Shown here piece by piece: positions 24,601 through 34,896 of a DNA stretch of 64,000 bases. The DNA lies in NCBI GenBank assembly GCA_036852015.1, contig JAANDG010000343.1:62001-126000 (forward strand). The letters run 5' to 3'. The notes below the pieces were generated by a model. That model ran no database searches. It was not told the DNA's origin and saw only the letters and a program-made list of their open reading frames with translations. Source of the DNA: Pelodera strongyloides (Eukaryota; Nematoda; Chromadorea; Rhabditida; Rhabditidae). The stretch's first letter is position 1. Each line of letters starts with the position of its first letter. Both the position numbers and the translations under genes were made by a program.

Positions 24601-25914
24601 ATTCGTAAAATGCTTGGACTTATGATAAATTAGAACTGCTGTAACCGAGTGCATTTGAAATTTGAAGAACGTCTCCATTCTGGTAGAAGATGTGTTGTTA
24701 AAGCCCGAAGATCTATTAAATTTTTCGTAAACGACTAAATTTCCAGAAGAGATTCACCAACCTTTCCGAAGGCGTTCGACACGTTGATGTTGTCTACATG
24801 ACCAGAATTCAGAAGGTAAGAGTATTGGTTAGGGGAGGGGGGGGGGGTGTTTTGTCCGCACTAACGGGGAGGAGGCATATCAGTTCATATTGGCTGGTTA
24901 AATCCGGTCAGTTAAAATATTGTGTGTCAAATATAACACATGTCATATGGCCGGTAAACTATTGTGTGTAGACTGGTAGACACTGCTTTACTCACGTGTA
25001 TTTATGGTTACTTCTCCACATTTCCAACTGTAAATATTTAACATTATTCTCTTTTCAGGAACGTTTCGCTGACTCGTCTACTTATGAAAAGGTGAAGGGA
25101 AGTTTTGTGCTCACCGCCAAACTCCTCGACGAGGCGGCCAGAGAAACTGCTTCAGATTATAACCTTTTGGGTAAGTGCTTGAAGTTGACATGCTTTGCTT
25201 TCGTGATTCTGAACGCGCTTCTTTCTTCCTTGTACCGTTTTCCAGAAATGAATTTGTTTATTTATTCAATATTTCCAGTCCCTCAACGAAATTTGCCGAT
25301 TGTCATGCACCCACTTCCACGTGTGGATGAGATTGACACTGAGTTGGACCATGATGACAGAGCGGCATACTTCAGACAGGTTGGTGGGCGGGGTAGAATA
25401 TGGAGGGGGTTGTCGTCAGAAGTCATTTCGGTTTGATTACGTACACAAAAATGTAAACGCACAGTTTGTCGAACATATCACAGAAAACGTACAAAGTGAA
25501 CGAAAATGCGATGTCCGAAGTCAACTGGGTATAATTTCCATGCGGGATGGTTGCTTAGGTTTATTGGTTATCGAAACGTAAAATATCAATGCCTCTGGAG
25601 ATTGTGGTAGTCAAACCGGAGATGCAGGACATAGATCTCGTCGGGAAATCCGAATTTCGCATGCTTTATATTCTAATCGCGACGGTGGTATTGCTGTTAG
25701 CCCTCCAAACGTATGCGATATGCTAATTTGGATGGTGGTTTCGCGGGATGTTGGCCGCCGACCTTATTCTATGCGGAGATGGCTGGTGCCTGGTGCATGA
25801 TTTACTAACCGAGTTGTTCCTGCTTTCTCCTAGCTCTCTACGAATTTGTTTCAGGCCCGAAATGGAATGTTTGTCCGTATGGCGATTCTGGCACTGACTC
25901 TGGGAAAAGTGTAA
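6687..25914 (+). CDS. pyr-1: CAD: glutaminase/carbamoyl-P synthetase/dihydroorotase/aspartate transcarbamylase
   Basis: Cytosolic trifunctional enzyme for the first three steps of de novo pyrimidine synthesis. The 61 exons total 6642 bases with the stop, giving 2213 residues (human CAD 2225) and every junction in phase. GATase: Cys260 in GICLGHQL, His344/Glu346 in [13 protein letters not shown] halves start near 397 ([20 protein letters not shown]) and 939 ([18 protein letters not shown]). DHOase: His1488/His1490/Arg1492 (HVHVREPG), Lys1573 (GLKMYLND), His1607, His1631, Asp1700 (FATDHAPHT). ATCase: STRTS from 1944, HPTQ 2023-2026. The DHO-ATC linker is short, with a TP-rich patch. Start chosen: first ATG after the acceptor at 6678. 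Exons: 6687-6786, 6886-7004, 7176-7246, 7387-7534, 8053-8136, 8384-8525, 8829-8997, 9249-9333, 9469-9569, 9809-9913, 10021-10156, 10328-10459, 10653-10766, 10927-11067, 11425-11580, 11737-11832, 11957-12094, 12351-12475, 12585-12693, 12864-13007, 13129-13232, 13331-13391, 13632-13714, 14012-14162, 14616-14756, 14915-14983, 15342-15431, 15601-15732, 15888-16051, 16430-16568, 16656-16745, 16970-17161, 17273-17347, 17477-17584, 17693-17797, 18012-18076, 18266-18344, 18550-18651, 18758-19006, 19200-19364, 19526-19625, 20058-20119, 20280-20357, 20588-20672, 20966-21063, 21361-21456, 21766-21885, 22018-22090, 22226-22320, 22456-22485, 22717-22818, 22990-23067, 23199-23340, 23458-23513, 23636-23719, 24090-24218, 24490-24582, 24747-24815, 25059-25170, 25279-25379, 25855-25914. 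Confidence 0.98.
11080..11205. repeat. TGCGGT-rich minisatellite in CAD intron 14
   Basis: A degenerate array built on ATGCGGTGTC and TGCGGT units starting a few bases after the donor of exon 14 (10927-11067). It is clearly more GC-rich than the surrounding intron. No coding role is apparent. Confidence 0.7.
13770..13898. mobile_element. Short inverted-repeat element, family 5 (copy in CAD intron 23)
   Basis: The ends are GGCTATATTCACCACTTCGA and its inverse (CGAGTGGCGAATATGGCC), about 128 bases. A second copy with the ends GGCCGTATTCACCACT lies at 57901-58028. Both carry the interior AGAAAATA-CATTCTAATG and GAGAAAAAGACGGGG. Non-coding MITE-like insertion between exons 23 and 24. Confidence 0.85.
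14266..14490 (+). pseudogene. Decayed duplicate of CAD exon 17 inside CAD intron 24
   Basis: Bases 14266-14307 match the start of exon 17 (CAGACTCTGTCCGATCG...GAACGTGT) with four substitutions in 42 bases. Bases 14470-14490 match the following part (ATCAAAGTGATCAGACATC). The two halves are split by about 160 unrelated bases. Three of the four substitutions fall at third codon positions and are synonymous. No splice donor or acceptor in the right place would include it in the mRNA, so I treat it as a relic of a partial gene duplication. Confidence 0.85.
15005..15186. mobile_element. Short inverted-repeat element, family 1 (copy 2, CAD intron 26)
   Basis: Left end TTTAAAGCGAAATGCCGGCC, right end CCGGTTGGTATTTAGCTTTA, same interior motifs as copy 1 (TTATGCAAATTAGCAT, CACGCAAGAATTCAGTTG). 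Inserted in CAD intron 26 with no effect on the neighbouring splice sites. Confidence 0.9.
19681..19870. mobile_element. Short inverted-repeat element, family 1 (copy 3, CAD intron 41)
   Basis: Begins TTAAAGCGAAATAGTGACCG and ends with GGTACTTCGCTTTAAA. The interior has GTATGCAAATGAACATAAAT and TACGTAAGAATTCAGTTGTC, as in the other copies. Confidence 0.9.
20710..20878. mobile_element. Short inverted-repeat element, family 1 (copy 4, CAD intron 44)
   Basis: AGCGAAATACCGGCCGGTTT at the left and CCGGCCGCTATTTCGCTTTAA at the right. It lies between the exons that carry the DHOase aspartate and the following HT-S-E-E-K segment. Confidence 0.9.
22456..22485 (+). other. CAD micro-exon 50 (30 bases)
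   Basis: Acceptor ATGTAG and donor GTGCGT flank ten in-frame codons ([10 protein letters not shown]). They sit in the linker between the dihydroorotase and transcarbamylase domains. Leaving it out also keeps the frame, so its use may vary. It is supported by phase and by the Pro-rich context shared with animal CAD linkers, not by homology strong enough to be certain. Confidence 0.55.
23889..24077. repeat. 27-bp tandem repeat, 7 copies, CAD intron 55
   Basis: Seven head-to-tail units of the form TCACAGCTACGGTAGTCATA+TGTTATT. Two copies (the second and the seventh) share the variant CAGCAACCGTAAGC. The last unit ends about 12 bases before the acceptor of exon 56. Because 27 is a multiple of 3 and no frame has a stop, long open frames appear on both strands; these are artefacts. 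Confidence 0.97.
24243..24330. repeat. GTCAGGCC-rich array in CAD intron 56
   Basis: Short degenerate repeats of GTCAGGCC and its inverse directly after the exon 56 donor, followed by a further GGGCCTGACC pair to about 24375. Non-coding. Confidence 0.7.
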
Positions 25915-26949
25915 ATCTAATGGAAGGATTAAAAAGCTTGTAAAATGTGAAAATGTAATCAATGTCTTTTTTTTAACCAACTTTATTGTTGTGATTTTAT
26001 ACCGAAATAGAGGAAAGAAAACATTGAGCCTAGTATTTAGCTACTTTTTTCCCGCAGTATAACTGCATTATTCATTTTTTGCACCGGTTTGTTATTAATT
26101 TATTAGCCCTTTGTTTGATTATTGTTCTTATCTATCGCACTTACCTATCCCATTCCTTTTTTTCGTTGTTATATTTTTCTACGTTGAGACAGAATGATAT
26201 CCTTATTGTTATTGTTGGTTAATTGGTTGCGTTAATGCGTTTAGATTATTAGTTTTATATCGAGGAGTGTCTTTATAATTTATAGTGTTTGATATCATAT
26301 TTAACTTTACTTGAGATATACTACTGACGGATGTTTCTTCCAGTTCTAGCTGATTTCTTATGGGTAGAAGAGTTTTTTTGCTATTGAACGATAAAAGTGT
26401 TTTCTTTTTAAAGTTTGTTTTTGACTTTAAAAACAGTGATTTTGCGAGCAGTGCCTGGTCACGGGTTCACACAACGGATGAGATTTCTTGTAGCCAAATA
26501 CATCTTGTCGCGGTGTCTCTGTTTTGTAAATGTTGCTGATTAAACATCAACCCGTTTTGTAAGTTATTTATTAAGAGAACTGCTTGAGCATATTTGGTTT
26601 CACAACGGAGATAGCGAAGGCTACAGTATCTAGTATCATCAAATGTTTACGTAAAGTCATCTGATCCTGAGCGGGGCAGTTTGTGGTTTCGATATTTATG
26701 AGTTAGAAGTTAAAACAGTGGCACTCTTGGGCAAGAAAGCATTCGAGGGGATTCTTCAGAATAATTGTAATACTATACGGTAATAAACCTATTTATACAC
26801 AGAGGCTGAGGAAAAGAATACTATACTTTCTAAAAACAAAATCACAAATAGAGTAGGTTGGAATGTGTTAGTTGGAGAATAAAGTTGAGAGAAAATATCA
26901 TAATTTACCCGACTAGAAGGCGGTAAATGCAAGAATTTAGATTTGAAAT
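25915..26949. other. 3' flank between convergent genes
   Basis: CAD and the minus-strand membrane-protein gene converge here. I see AT-rich sequence with T and A runs and no further exon. A canonical AATAAA lies at about 26783-26788 on the plus strand, which is far from the CAD stop. The CAD polyadenylation site is probably closer and uses a variant signal that I cannot assign. Confidence 0.5.
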
Positions 26950-29479
26950 CTAGGCACGTCCGTAGTATGGCCAGTAGGCGTAGGGGTTGTAGTTCATCGT
27001 GGCAACCTGAAGAAAAGAACATGGTTAACTTTTTGTTCAGCGGCACGCTCCATTAGGTTGGAAAGGTGTAGATATTAAGTATATTGTCAAAGCTTCTTTT
27101 TAAAGTACGAAAACACTATGAATAGTTTTTCATGTGCCTGGCTCCTAGGAGAAAGAAATTGGAATATGAAAATGTATCTAACTGTGCACCAACAGACTTG
27201 ATTAGTGCGGTTCCATCACCGCGGTGAATTATATTAAAATAATATTTATTCCCATTTCCACAAACCTCTTGTCCTTGTCCTTTTCCGGCTTGTGACTCGT
27301 TGAACACACGCTTGGCATTCTTGTTAGCCTGAAACATGCGCTTATAAATGAAATGATTAATTACGGGACATGGACCGTATTCACCGAATGATTGAGCTAA
27401 TGATCGATAAATAAAGGCTTAGGCTAATGTTTTTTTCGGGGAGAACCTATATAAGGATGGGACGTCAAAGCGCTTTGTACTATTTGTACATCCTAAAGAT
27501 ATCAGCAGAAGCTGCAAAGACAGGAGCGCTTTTCAGTTCTTATTGGAGGTATGATAAAGGTCTAATTGTGCTATCATAACTATGCACACTATATCCCCAC
27601 TGGGCAATGGATTTGCTTGTTTGTAATTATCATTTATGCTATAGATATAGTTCCCCATTCCATATATGAAGATGCCAATTGATAAGACCATCAACGCACA
27701 TTGCGTTCGCTTTATCAAATGATAAAATGATATCTTTCTTATATATGTTTCCTCGGAAATGTTGCATTTCTATCTCTTTCCCTTTAGTTATTTCTCACAT
27801 TCTTCATATCGTATCACTAAGATTAGGAGACATTGCATATCAGACTAGGTTCGGTCTAGCTATTAATTTTCATTGACCTAGATTGCAAAAGTGTGAACAT
27901 TTGGACGTTTCAGTGATAAAATTCTTAATATTTTAGAGAAATAGGACAATCTAGGATAACTGAGCAAGGATTATTTTGTGATAAATTTTCCAGTAGAACG
28001 AGCAAGTTGACATGAACTAGTGAGAGTTATATGAGACTATTTTGGGCGCGATCTTGTGAAAAAGTTACAGTAAGTGTTTATGCATCATTGAAGCAGAAGG
28101 TGTTAACTCTAATCGTGAAATTTGTGACTGTATAAGGCTGATCATAAATAACAAAAGGGTTACAAGTTAAGGTTAGAGATAATGATAGACATGTGTTCGC
28201 AAGAGATCTGACCCATGAATCACCGTGTTACGTTGAACAACCCGAGTTTGGAACCGAGTATATATTCATAGGAGCCGCCACAGCAATATGTCACATACAT
28301 AACACATACATATTCCAAATTAAAAACACTAGCAAATATTACAGTACCTTCTTTGCCTGCACACAACTGCAGCAGGTTGCGATACAGAGAGGGAGAGTGA
28401 ACACAAGAGTGGCGACCGCGGCGGCAAAGATAGTGAAGAGACCGATGGTGGTGAGGAGACGCAGACGCACACCGCACTGAATATGCAAATTAAGTACAGT
28501 AATCGTAGGTGTAAATGTTACTAGCTCCAATAAGATGACTTTTAGCCTGAAGGCCTCGACCAATTTGTTACTCAAGACTTTACTTTACTCAAGACCTCCG
28601 CAGAACATGGTTCACTTAGGATTGGCCGGTGCGCCGCCTACATTAGGCCCGAGCGCCGCCAACCCTGGGCACACTCGTGCTTTGTAGGCCGCGCATCAGC
28701 CAACGCTTCCCGTTGAGAAACCACTGTTTTCACACACCCATGTAAAGGAACGTGTTCAATTAACGCTAAGTTGTTAAACTGTGTATTGCAATTTAAAGCG
28801 AAATACCACCCGGTTTGGGGTTTTTTCACCAAAAATAGCTTGAAAAAAGTTATAAACGAAAATAAACATAAAAACACAAACAAATAAGTGCATCTTGTAT
28901 AAAAATGTTCTCAAACAACCATTTTTTGCGATTTTGTGTGGGAAAATTCGCTTCCGGCGATTTGCCGATTTTAATACTAGCACGGCCCCGGAAAAATCGA
29001 GGGATGGCCTTTTCAAATGATCACACACTCCGAAGCATCCAAATGACGAAATGTTGACAAAATTTTTTGAATTTTGCTAGTAAAAGTCCAAAAATGCACA
29101 TTTTGAAAACGGCGGTAAACGCACGGTTGTTTACTCCTCCTCTTTTCGTATTTTTTTGTTGGGACCGACCGCTAATTCGCTTTAAAAATCCGACTCACTC
29201 TCATGTTGCATGCTGGCTGTTGATCCTTTGCGAGTCTTCCGAAGATATCCTTCACACACTTTCCATAAGTGAAGAATGAATAATAGACCTAAACATAAAA
29301 AAATGTTTTCGAAGTGTTTATTATTTTATTTTATGCATTGCCGTCCTGTGAATTATTAAAACAGCTTGAATACGGTAGTGTTGTAGTTGTACTTTGTACT
29401 CTTGTAATGTGTAATGAATACCTCTTCGCATTCATCTTCACAACGTGACCGTGACTCTTCATTGGAGGATGAGAAATAT
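26950..29479 (-). CDS. Small single-pass membrane protein (3' exons)
   Basis: Four minus-strand exons in phase: 29422-29479, 28348-28476, 27266-27328 and 26950-27006, ending at TAG. The reading is ...YFSSSNEESRSRCEDECEE, then CGVRLRLLTTIG and a hydrophobic run of about 25 residues (LFTIFAAAVATLVFTLPLCI), then ATCCSCVQAKK, then a basic, Gln-rich tail ending in an aromatic cluster, NYNPYAYWPYYGRA. This looks like an acidic Cys-containing ectodomain, one membrane span, a juxtamembrane Cys cluster that could be palmitoylated, and a cytoplasmic tail. The first exon here begins in phase 2, so at least one upstream exon exists. I do not recognise the family. A signal-peptide exon at 37532-37666 on the same strand is a candidate start, 8 kb upstream. 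Confidence 0.75.
28794..29187. mobile_element. Inverted-repeat element related to family 1, about 390 bases
   Basis: Ends are TTAAAGCGAAATACCACCCG and GACCGCTAATTCGCTTTAAA. These share the AAAGCGAAAT tips with family 1, but the interior is different and longer. It sits in the intron between exons 29422-29479 and 28348-28476 of the small membrane-protein gene. No coding capacity. Confidence 0.7.
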
Positions 29480-31199
29480 CTGAAATTGAAAATAAATATA
29501 TTATTTGCTTCCTAAGCCTTTGGCTAAACTATGATTTACAACAACAGTATCTACACTTGCTATAACCTATAAGAACTGGAGTTCGCAGTTCCTGTTTCTT
29601 TTAGCACTTTATTGTCACTTCTATGAAGGCATAAAATAATAAACTAGGGGGGGGGGCAGGGTATTTGGATATTCCCTTACAATTAAAAATGTTTCTTTTT
29701 TACTCTAGAACGTGAAAATTGGCGCGCAAGCGTCATTTTTAGGTCATTATTCGGCGAAAAATCGCCGAAATTTAAAACCCATGACGGCATTCGATTCCCC
29801 GTGAAATTCTCTACAAGTGTGGTGAATTTCACCAATTTGTGTTAATTAGCAGCCTCACGCGGTTGGCGTGCAAGCGGCGCGATAATGGCGTGCAAGTTGC
29901 ACGCCATTTCCATTCCGCGTGCATTTTTGCACGCCACCACGTTGCCAAATGGACTTTGCACGCCGAAAGGTTACCGCTTGCACGCTAACTTTCGTCAGTG
30001 TACGAACGTTACTGTGATTTTTAAAACTCTCACAGTTGTGTGTGTACGTATGCCTTTCTCGTAACTTTTGTTGTGTGACAAAAACACATAAAACACACTG
30101 CGAGTAGCCGTAAAAGTTAAAGAAAGGACATTACAAGGACATCTTTTCTTTAGTTAAAGGGAACATTCAAATAGTTTTTACGAGCTCAAACCAAGTGTCT
30201 GTATTCACAAGTATTTAAAACGAAACACCGGCCGGTTTTTCAAAGGCACCGCGGACAACTGATTTCTCACGATTTATGCATATGCTAATTTGCCTGAATT
30301 TAGCTCGATTTTTTATTCAAATTTGGTTTCATTTGCATAAGCTGCAGAAAATTCTGGTCTATTCGATGTGTTTGGTATTTCGCTTTGAAACTTGACCCAT
30401 CTTGCATATTATGTGATTTTACTGATGCCAAGCAAAACATTTCGCATTTTAAGTATGGTTGTGAATATTACTTATATGTGTATCAATATTCTTGTAAGGG
30501 TTTGCACTTTTACTTCACATTTATCTTTACCGTGAAGAAAATGTCTATACAGGAAATGTGACCACACCCAACAAATTCTCATTTTACGCTCAAAACTATT
30601 CACATATATATTTTATTTAGCGTTTCACATTAATTGTTGACAGGCTAAAGATAATGGTTTCCGATAACCTTTAAACTGGAGGGTATTATCAATGATCGAT
30701 AGAAGTGGTTGCATTCCAGAGGTTGTGCAAGAATTGATATCCTAATATCTGGAATTGGTACTACCCAAACCCGGGGTTTTATTGTTCTAATTGTAAGGGA
30801 ACCCAAAACCTTTCCACAGCTACCCATTCCTAAGTACCAATGAACCAATGCTGATACCCTTAATTAAAAAAGAAACGAAATAAATACATATACAGTAATA
30901 ATAGGAAAAATGTAAAGGAGAGGATTGAATGGTAGATAAAGTGTATCATGTTCTTTAACATGATAACCCCGTTTCGACCCAGATCGTATACGAGGATTTT
31001 GCTGTAGTTGGGTCTCATCAGTACGATGACTACAGCTTTGAGCGATAGGAAAAATAAATAAATAAATAAAAATGAGAATGCACACAAGAGAGAGAGAGAA
31101 AATAACTATGTATAAAGAAAAATAACAGTTTGGTTGAAGATTGTGTGATTGATTATGTGTATGTTCGATTTTATGTTGCGTGCAATTGTTATTGCAGTT
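29480..31199. other. Repeat-rich stretch without supported exons
   Basis: It contains a G run near 29648, a family 6 element at about 29709-30001 (ends near GTGAAAATTGGCGCGCAAGC and GCTTGCACGCTAACTTTCGT), and a family 1 element at 30212-30387. A 67-codon open frame at 30645-30848 on the minus strand has no splice or homology support. Confidence 0.6.
30212..30387. mobile_element. Short inverted-repeat element, family 1 (copy 5)
   Basis: Left end TTTAAAACGAAACACCGGCC, right end GTTTGGTATTTCGCTTTGAA; the interior is in inverse orientation relative to copy 1 (CACGATTTATGCATATGC). About 176 bases. Confidence 0.85.
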
Positions 31200-31233
31200 A
31201 ATTAATTGTATGGTTTTTTTTTAATGTTCGAGT

Positions 31234-31236
<3 letters not shown>

Positions 31237-31295
<59 letters not shown>
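31237..31295. repeat. 59-base homopolymeric T tract
   Basis: An uninterrupted run of 59 T on the plus strand, read as poly(A) on the strand of the adjacent reverse transcriptase ORF and about 200 bases past its stop. It could be the 3' tail of a retroelement or a replication-slippage tract. The exact length in an assembly is uncertain. Confidence 0.9.
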
Positions 31296-31296
<1 letters not shown>

Positions 31297-31499
31297 TTGT
31301 GTTTTTTTTTGTGTGTTTTGGTGGTGTGTGTGTGTATGTGTATGTGCGTTTGTGTGATGGTGTGTTTGTTATGGGGAGATGTATGTGAAGTAATAGTTAT
31401 GTATTAGTTGGTTAGTTTTTGTAATAATACTTATGTGTTAGTTAATTAGTTAATATGGTTAATAATGTGAAGCATAGTGTGAATAGGTTAAGTTAGATA

Positions 31500-32790
31500 T
31501 TATATGTTAAAATTGAAATTACTGTTGTACCAATTAGTCAGTCTTTTGCTGTCATTATTATATTTTAGTGCTATACATGGGTGTCGGTGAATAGTTTTCC
31601 GAAATATTTGAGTGATTTTTGACAAGGGATATTTATTATGAATAAGTTTGCGTGTAAGTTGACAAACCTTGTCTTTGAAAAACTCTAAAGAAGAAGTGCA
31701 ACGGTATATTCGTATTATTTCACCCATAATACAATTTAGTTTGATATTTGTAGAGATATGAGAATCGTACATTGGAAATCTAATGACGTCGAATGTGTAG
31801 TCGTCTGTTTTGTTATATAAATTTATAACCCACTTATCATTAGCTCGAGTAATTTGAAGGTCTAGAAAAGCTGCTGAGTTTTCACTATCATTTGCAGGCT
31901 CAAGACTAAGAGATGTAGGATACATATTTATGAGTTGATCAAAGTCACAAATATTATTATAGAATATGGCAATATCATCCATATACCTAAACATGCGTGT
32001 ATTGTAAACTAGATGTGAGTTGTTGTTACTTTTGAAAAAATTGAATTCTATAATTGATAGAGTGAGATCTGCCAAGAGTGGTGAGGCGTTACCTCCTTGT
32101 GGTACACCTTTTGTTTGATGGAATACTTCGTTGTTGAAGATTAAAAAACTGTTTGTAACAATATAATGTATTATATGTTTAACCTCTGTTAGTGTGTAGC
32201 AATTTTGAGAGTATGTGTCAGTATAGAAGCAGTGTTTAAATGCAACATTTATGTATGTTTTACCAGCATTTTTGAAACATAATTCAAGTAGTTCATAAAT
32301 ATTTTTAAGGACACAATCGTGTGGCAAGTTGGTAAAAAGACTGCTAAAATCCATAACCCGTATTTTATTGAAGCGGTGAAGACTAGAATTATTGGAAATT
32401 TGCATTGAATTATCAATTGAGAAAAAGTAAGATTTATGGATATTATGATTGCAAGTTGCTTTACAGTAGTTTGAAAAATGTGTTCTTAAATGTTTGAGTA
32501 TTTTTTGTGTTAAAATAGAAATGTTTTTTAGAGAACTAACCTTAGCTGCTGTTATAAATCTCATTTTAATTGTAGGTTTATGGAGTTTGGGTATGGCATA
32601 AATGTTAGGTAGTTTTCTATGGTTATCTGGAAGACTAATACTGAAAAGACTCGAGTAATTACTGTGTCTGTTTATTATAGATTCTTTTGTCTCTAAACTG
32701 TATGGTTGATATGTATCATTGCCCACTGTTTGGTAAACATTGTTGGTAGAGTAAACTATGCCCAACTCTTTGTGAAGGAAGTTACGGTAT
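31500..32790 (-). mobile_element. Penelope-like reverse transcriptase, 5' truncated
   Basis: A single open frame (451 codons to the first ATG at 32858) contains a reverse transcriptase core. IPKLHKPTIKMRFI lies at about 89-102, motif A DFSSLFTNLP at 170-179, motif B KGVPQGGNASPLLADL at 250-265 and motif C RYMDDIAIF at 291-299. The spacing and the KLHKP block fit the Penelope-like group, and the C-terminal part (RFPMYDSHIS, then EIIRIYRCTSS) resembles RT ORFs repeated in many invertebrate genomes. No GIY-YIG endonuclease is visible after the RT. The first 25 or so residues come from a family 1 element that cuts the ORF at about 32790, so the true N-terminus is lost. The catalytic YMDD is intact and the frame is free of stops, suggesting recent activity. 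The element lies in intergenic or intronic sequence. Confidence 0.85.
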
Positions 32791-32973
32791 AATAAGCGAA
32801 ATACTGGCCGGTTTTTGAAACGCATCGTGGACAACTGAATTGTTACGTATTTATGCAAAGTTGGTCGAATCCAGATCGATTTTTTATTCTAATTTATGTT
32901 CATTTGCATATGCTGCATAAGAATGCTGGTCTGCACGATGTGTTTCAAAAAACCGGCCGGTATTTCGCTTTAA
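32785..32973. mobile_element. Short inverted-repeat element, family 1 (copy 6), inserted in RT ORF
   Basis: AAGCGAAATACTGGCCGGTT at the left and CCGGCCGGTATTTCGCTTTAA at the right. It replaces the 5' end of the reverse transcriptase frame and supplies an in-frame ATG at 32858. Confidence 0.95.
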
Positions 32974-33810
32974 CCTGCCTAGGCCCCAACATCTAGTACG
33001 GATAGGGCAACTCCCTAGCCCTAACACCAAACCTCAACACCACATTTGTCCTTATTTCCTATAAAGTATCAACTGACAGGATCATCATTTCTTCAACAGT
33101 TTCCGAGTGTGACCTGTCTCCTTTCACGTAGACAAGTGATAACATTCAGTTATGATACAAAAGTAAAAAGGTCCAGTTCCGTTAGTGTGGAACGACAGTT
33201 CCCATATACATGTTTGTACGTGAACACATGATCAGGGCAATCATAATATGCAACTAAAACTACCGCGAATGGCACTTTTTAGGGCGATGTGTGCGTTTAT
33301 AGGATCTACGTAAATACGGACATTTGAAGCAATAGAGAGAGGGTGAGATAGAGATACAAGAGAGAGAAAGAGAGAGATAGAGAGAATGATGAAGAGCTAG
33401 AGGTTGAGAAATAGACAAAGAATGATGAGAGGGGTCTGAAAAAATTCCGAATAAATATCTTCCCCACCTCCCTGATTACTTATTTTTGGTTGCTGATTTG
33501 ATAAAGCATGACTCAAGTTTTCCTTTTTGGGGGAAATTCCAATTTTGTTTAATTCAAATCACCGCCGTTGTCTTTTTACTGCGTTGGCGAGCCAGAGTTA
33601 GTGCGCATTTTTGTTTGTGACGTGTGGACCGGTTCTACAAATTATATTGCAATTGATTGGAAGAACTGTGGTGATTCAATGTATGGGTGAAAGTGGATAA
33701 ATGTGGAAATGAAATAGTTCTCGTATTTTCGAGCTTCTGAACAAGTTATTGATTTTTTTTGCTCAACTTGGCTGGATATGATTACAGTGCAGATTCTAAA
33801 GTTATTGTCC

Positions 33811-33860
33811 AAGGTTGTACAAGGTTGTCCAAGGTTGTCCAAGGTTGTCCAAGGTTTTCC
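33811..33860. repeat. 10-bp tandem repeat, 5 units
   Basis: AAGGTTGTCC repeated five times with two variant units (GTAC, TTCC). Confidence 0.95.
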
Positions 33861-34267
33861 GTGGGTAAATGGGTAAAGCGACATGGCACTTTGTTTTGCC
33901 CAATATTCAAGTGAAGCATGTAATACACAATACACGTTTCACAAACCACATACCAAGACCATCTATTCGACGTTCGCTCTTTAGTTCTTTAGTTTACGGA
34001 TATTTATATTAACCAACAATTTGGAAACCCTTGTGCCAAGCAGTGGTCCTATTCTCAACCCAGCACTGTTTTTGAACTCCTAAAAGTGGAGTACGCACCG
34101 CTTTAAAAAGACTGTCAAATTAGGTTTACTTTACTCTAAGTAAGAAGTGCTCCCCGCTAACAGGTTTCATGATCTAGTGGAGTGTGTACTAGACAAAGCA
34201 ACCAACATAAATTTAAAAATCGATGTGTGAAACATTGGTTCCATAATAGGTACTTTTTAAATCAAAG

Positions 34268-34436
34268 TTAAAGCGAAATACTGGCCGGGTTCTGAAACGC
34301 ATCGTGGGTAGCTGAATTCTTACTTATTTATGCAAATTTGCTCGAATATAGCTCGATTTTTGCTCATTTGCATAAGATGCATAAGAATGCAAGAGCACTC
34401 GATGTGTTTCAATAACCAGCGGGTATTTCGTTTTAA
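34268..34436. mobile_element. Short inverted-repeat element, family 1 (copy 7)
   Basis: TTAAAGCGAAATACTGGCCG at the left, CCAGCGGGTATTTCGTTTTAA at the right, 169 bases, with the typical interior TTATTTATGCAAATTTGCTC. Confidence 0.9.
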
Positions 34437-34733
34437 AATGTCTCCCTAAATATATCAAATTGATCTCATTTTTGTTTCTCTCGGCTTTATTTCACAAAAC
34501 GCACAAAAAACCGGAATTGTTAAATGTGGATTGCGGTTGTTATATAATGATCGGATCAGATTCATATACAGAACGATTATCATAATGGATATATTTGATC
34601 GAGAGTGAAAATAGATTGCCAAGTACTTTCTGTAATGAACATAAGTTTTAGGGCATAATCTTCCAACGAGAATTGTAATTGATGATGCTAACAAGAAGTT
34701 ACGTTGCCGAACGTTTTCACAGTGAATTGAGTA

Positions 34734-34896
34734 ATGGGGTTTCCATGTATGCCAAAAACAACTGTGCGTTCCCTTCCAAGTATAGACAAATTTACCGTAT
34801 TTTTCCTGAATTGAATATTTGACATGAGAAATTAATACTTGGGTCTCGCGAAGTCGTAAAATACGGTAAATTTGCCCGCATACTTGGAAACCCCAT
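34734..34896. mobile_element. Short inverted-repeat element, family 4 (copy 1)
   Basis: Ends ATGGGGTTTCCATGTATG and CATACTTGGAAACCCCAT. The interior has inverted AAATTTACCGTATTTT blocks, and GGTCTCGCGAAGTCGTAAAA. Other copies lie at 38091-38238, 44571-44714 and 56509-56660. Confidence 0.88.
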
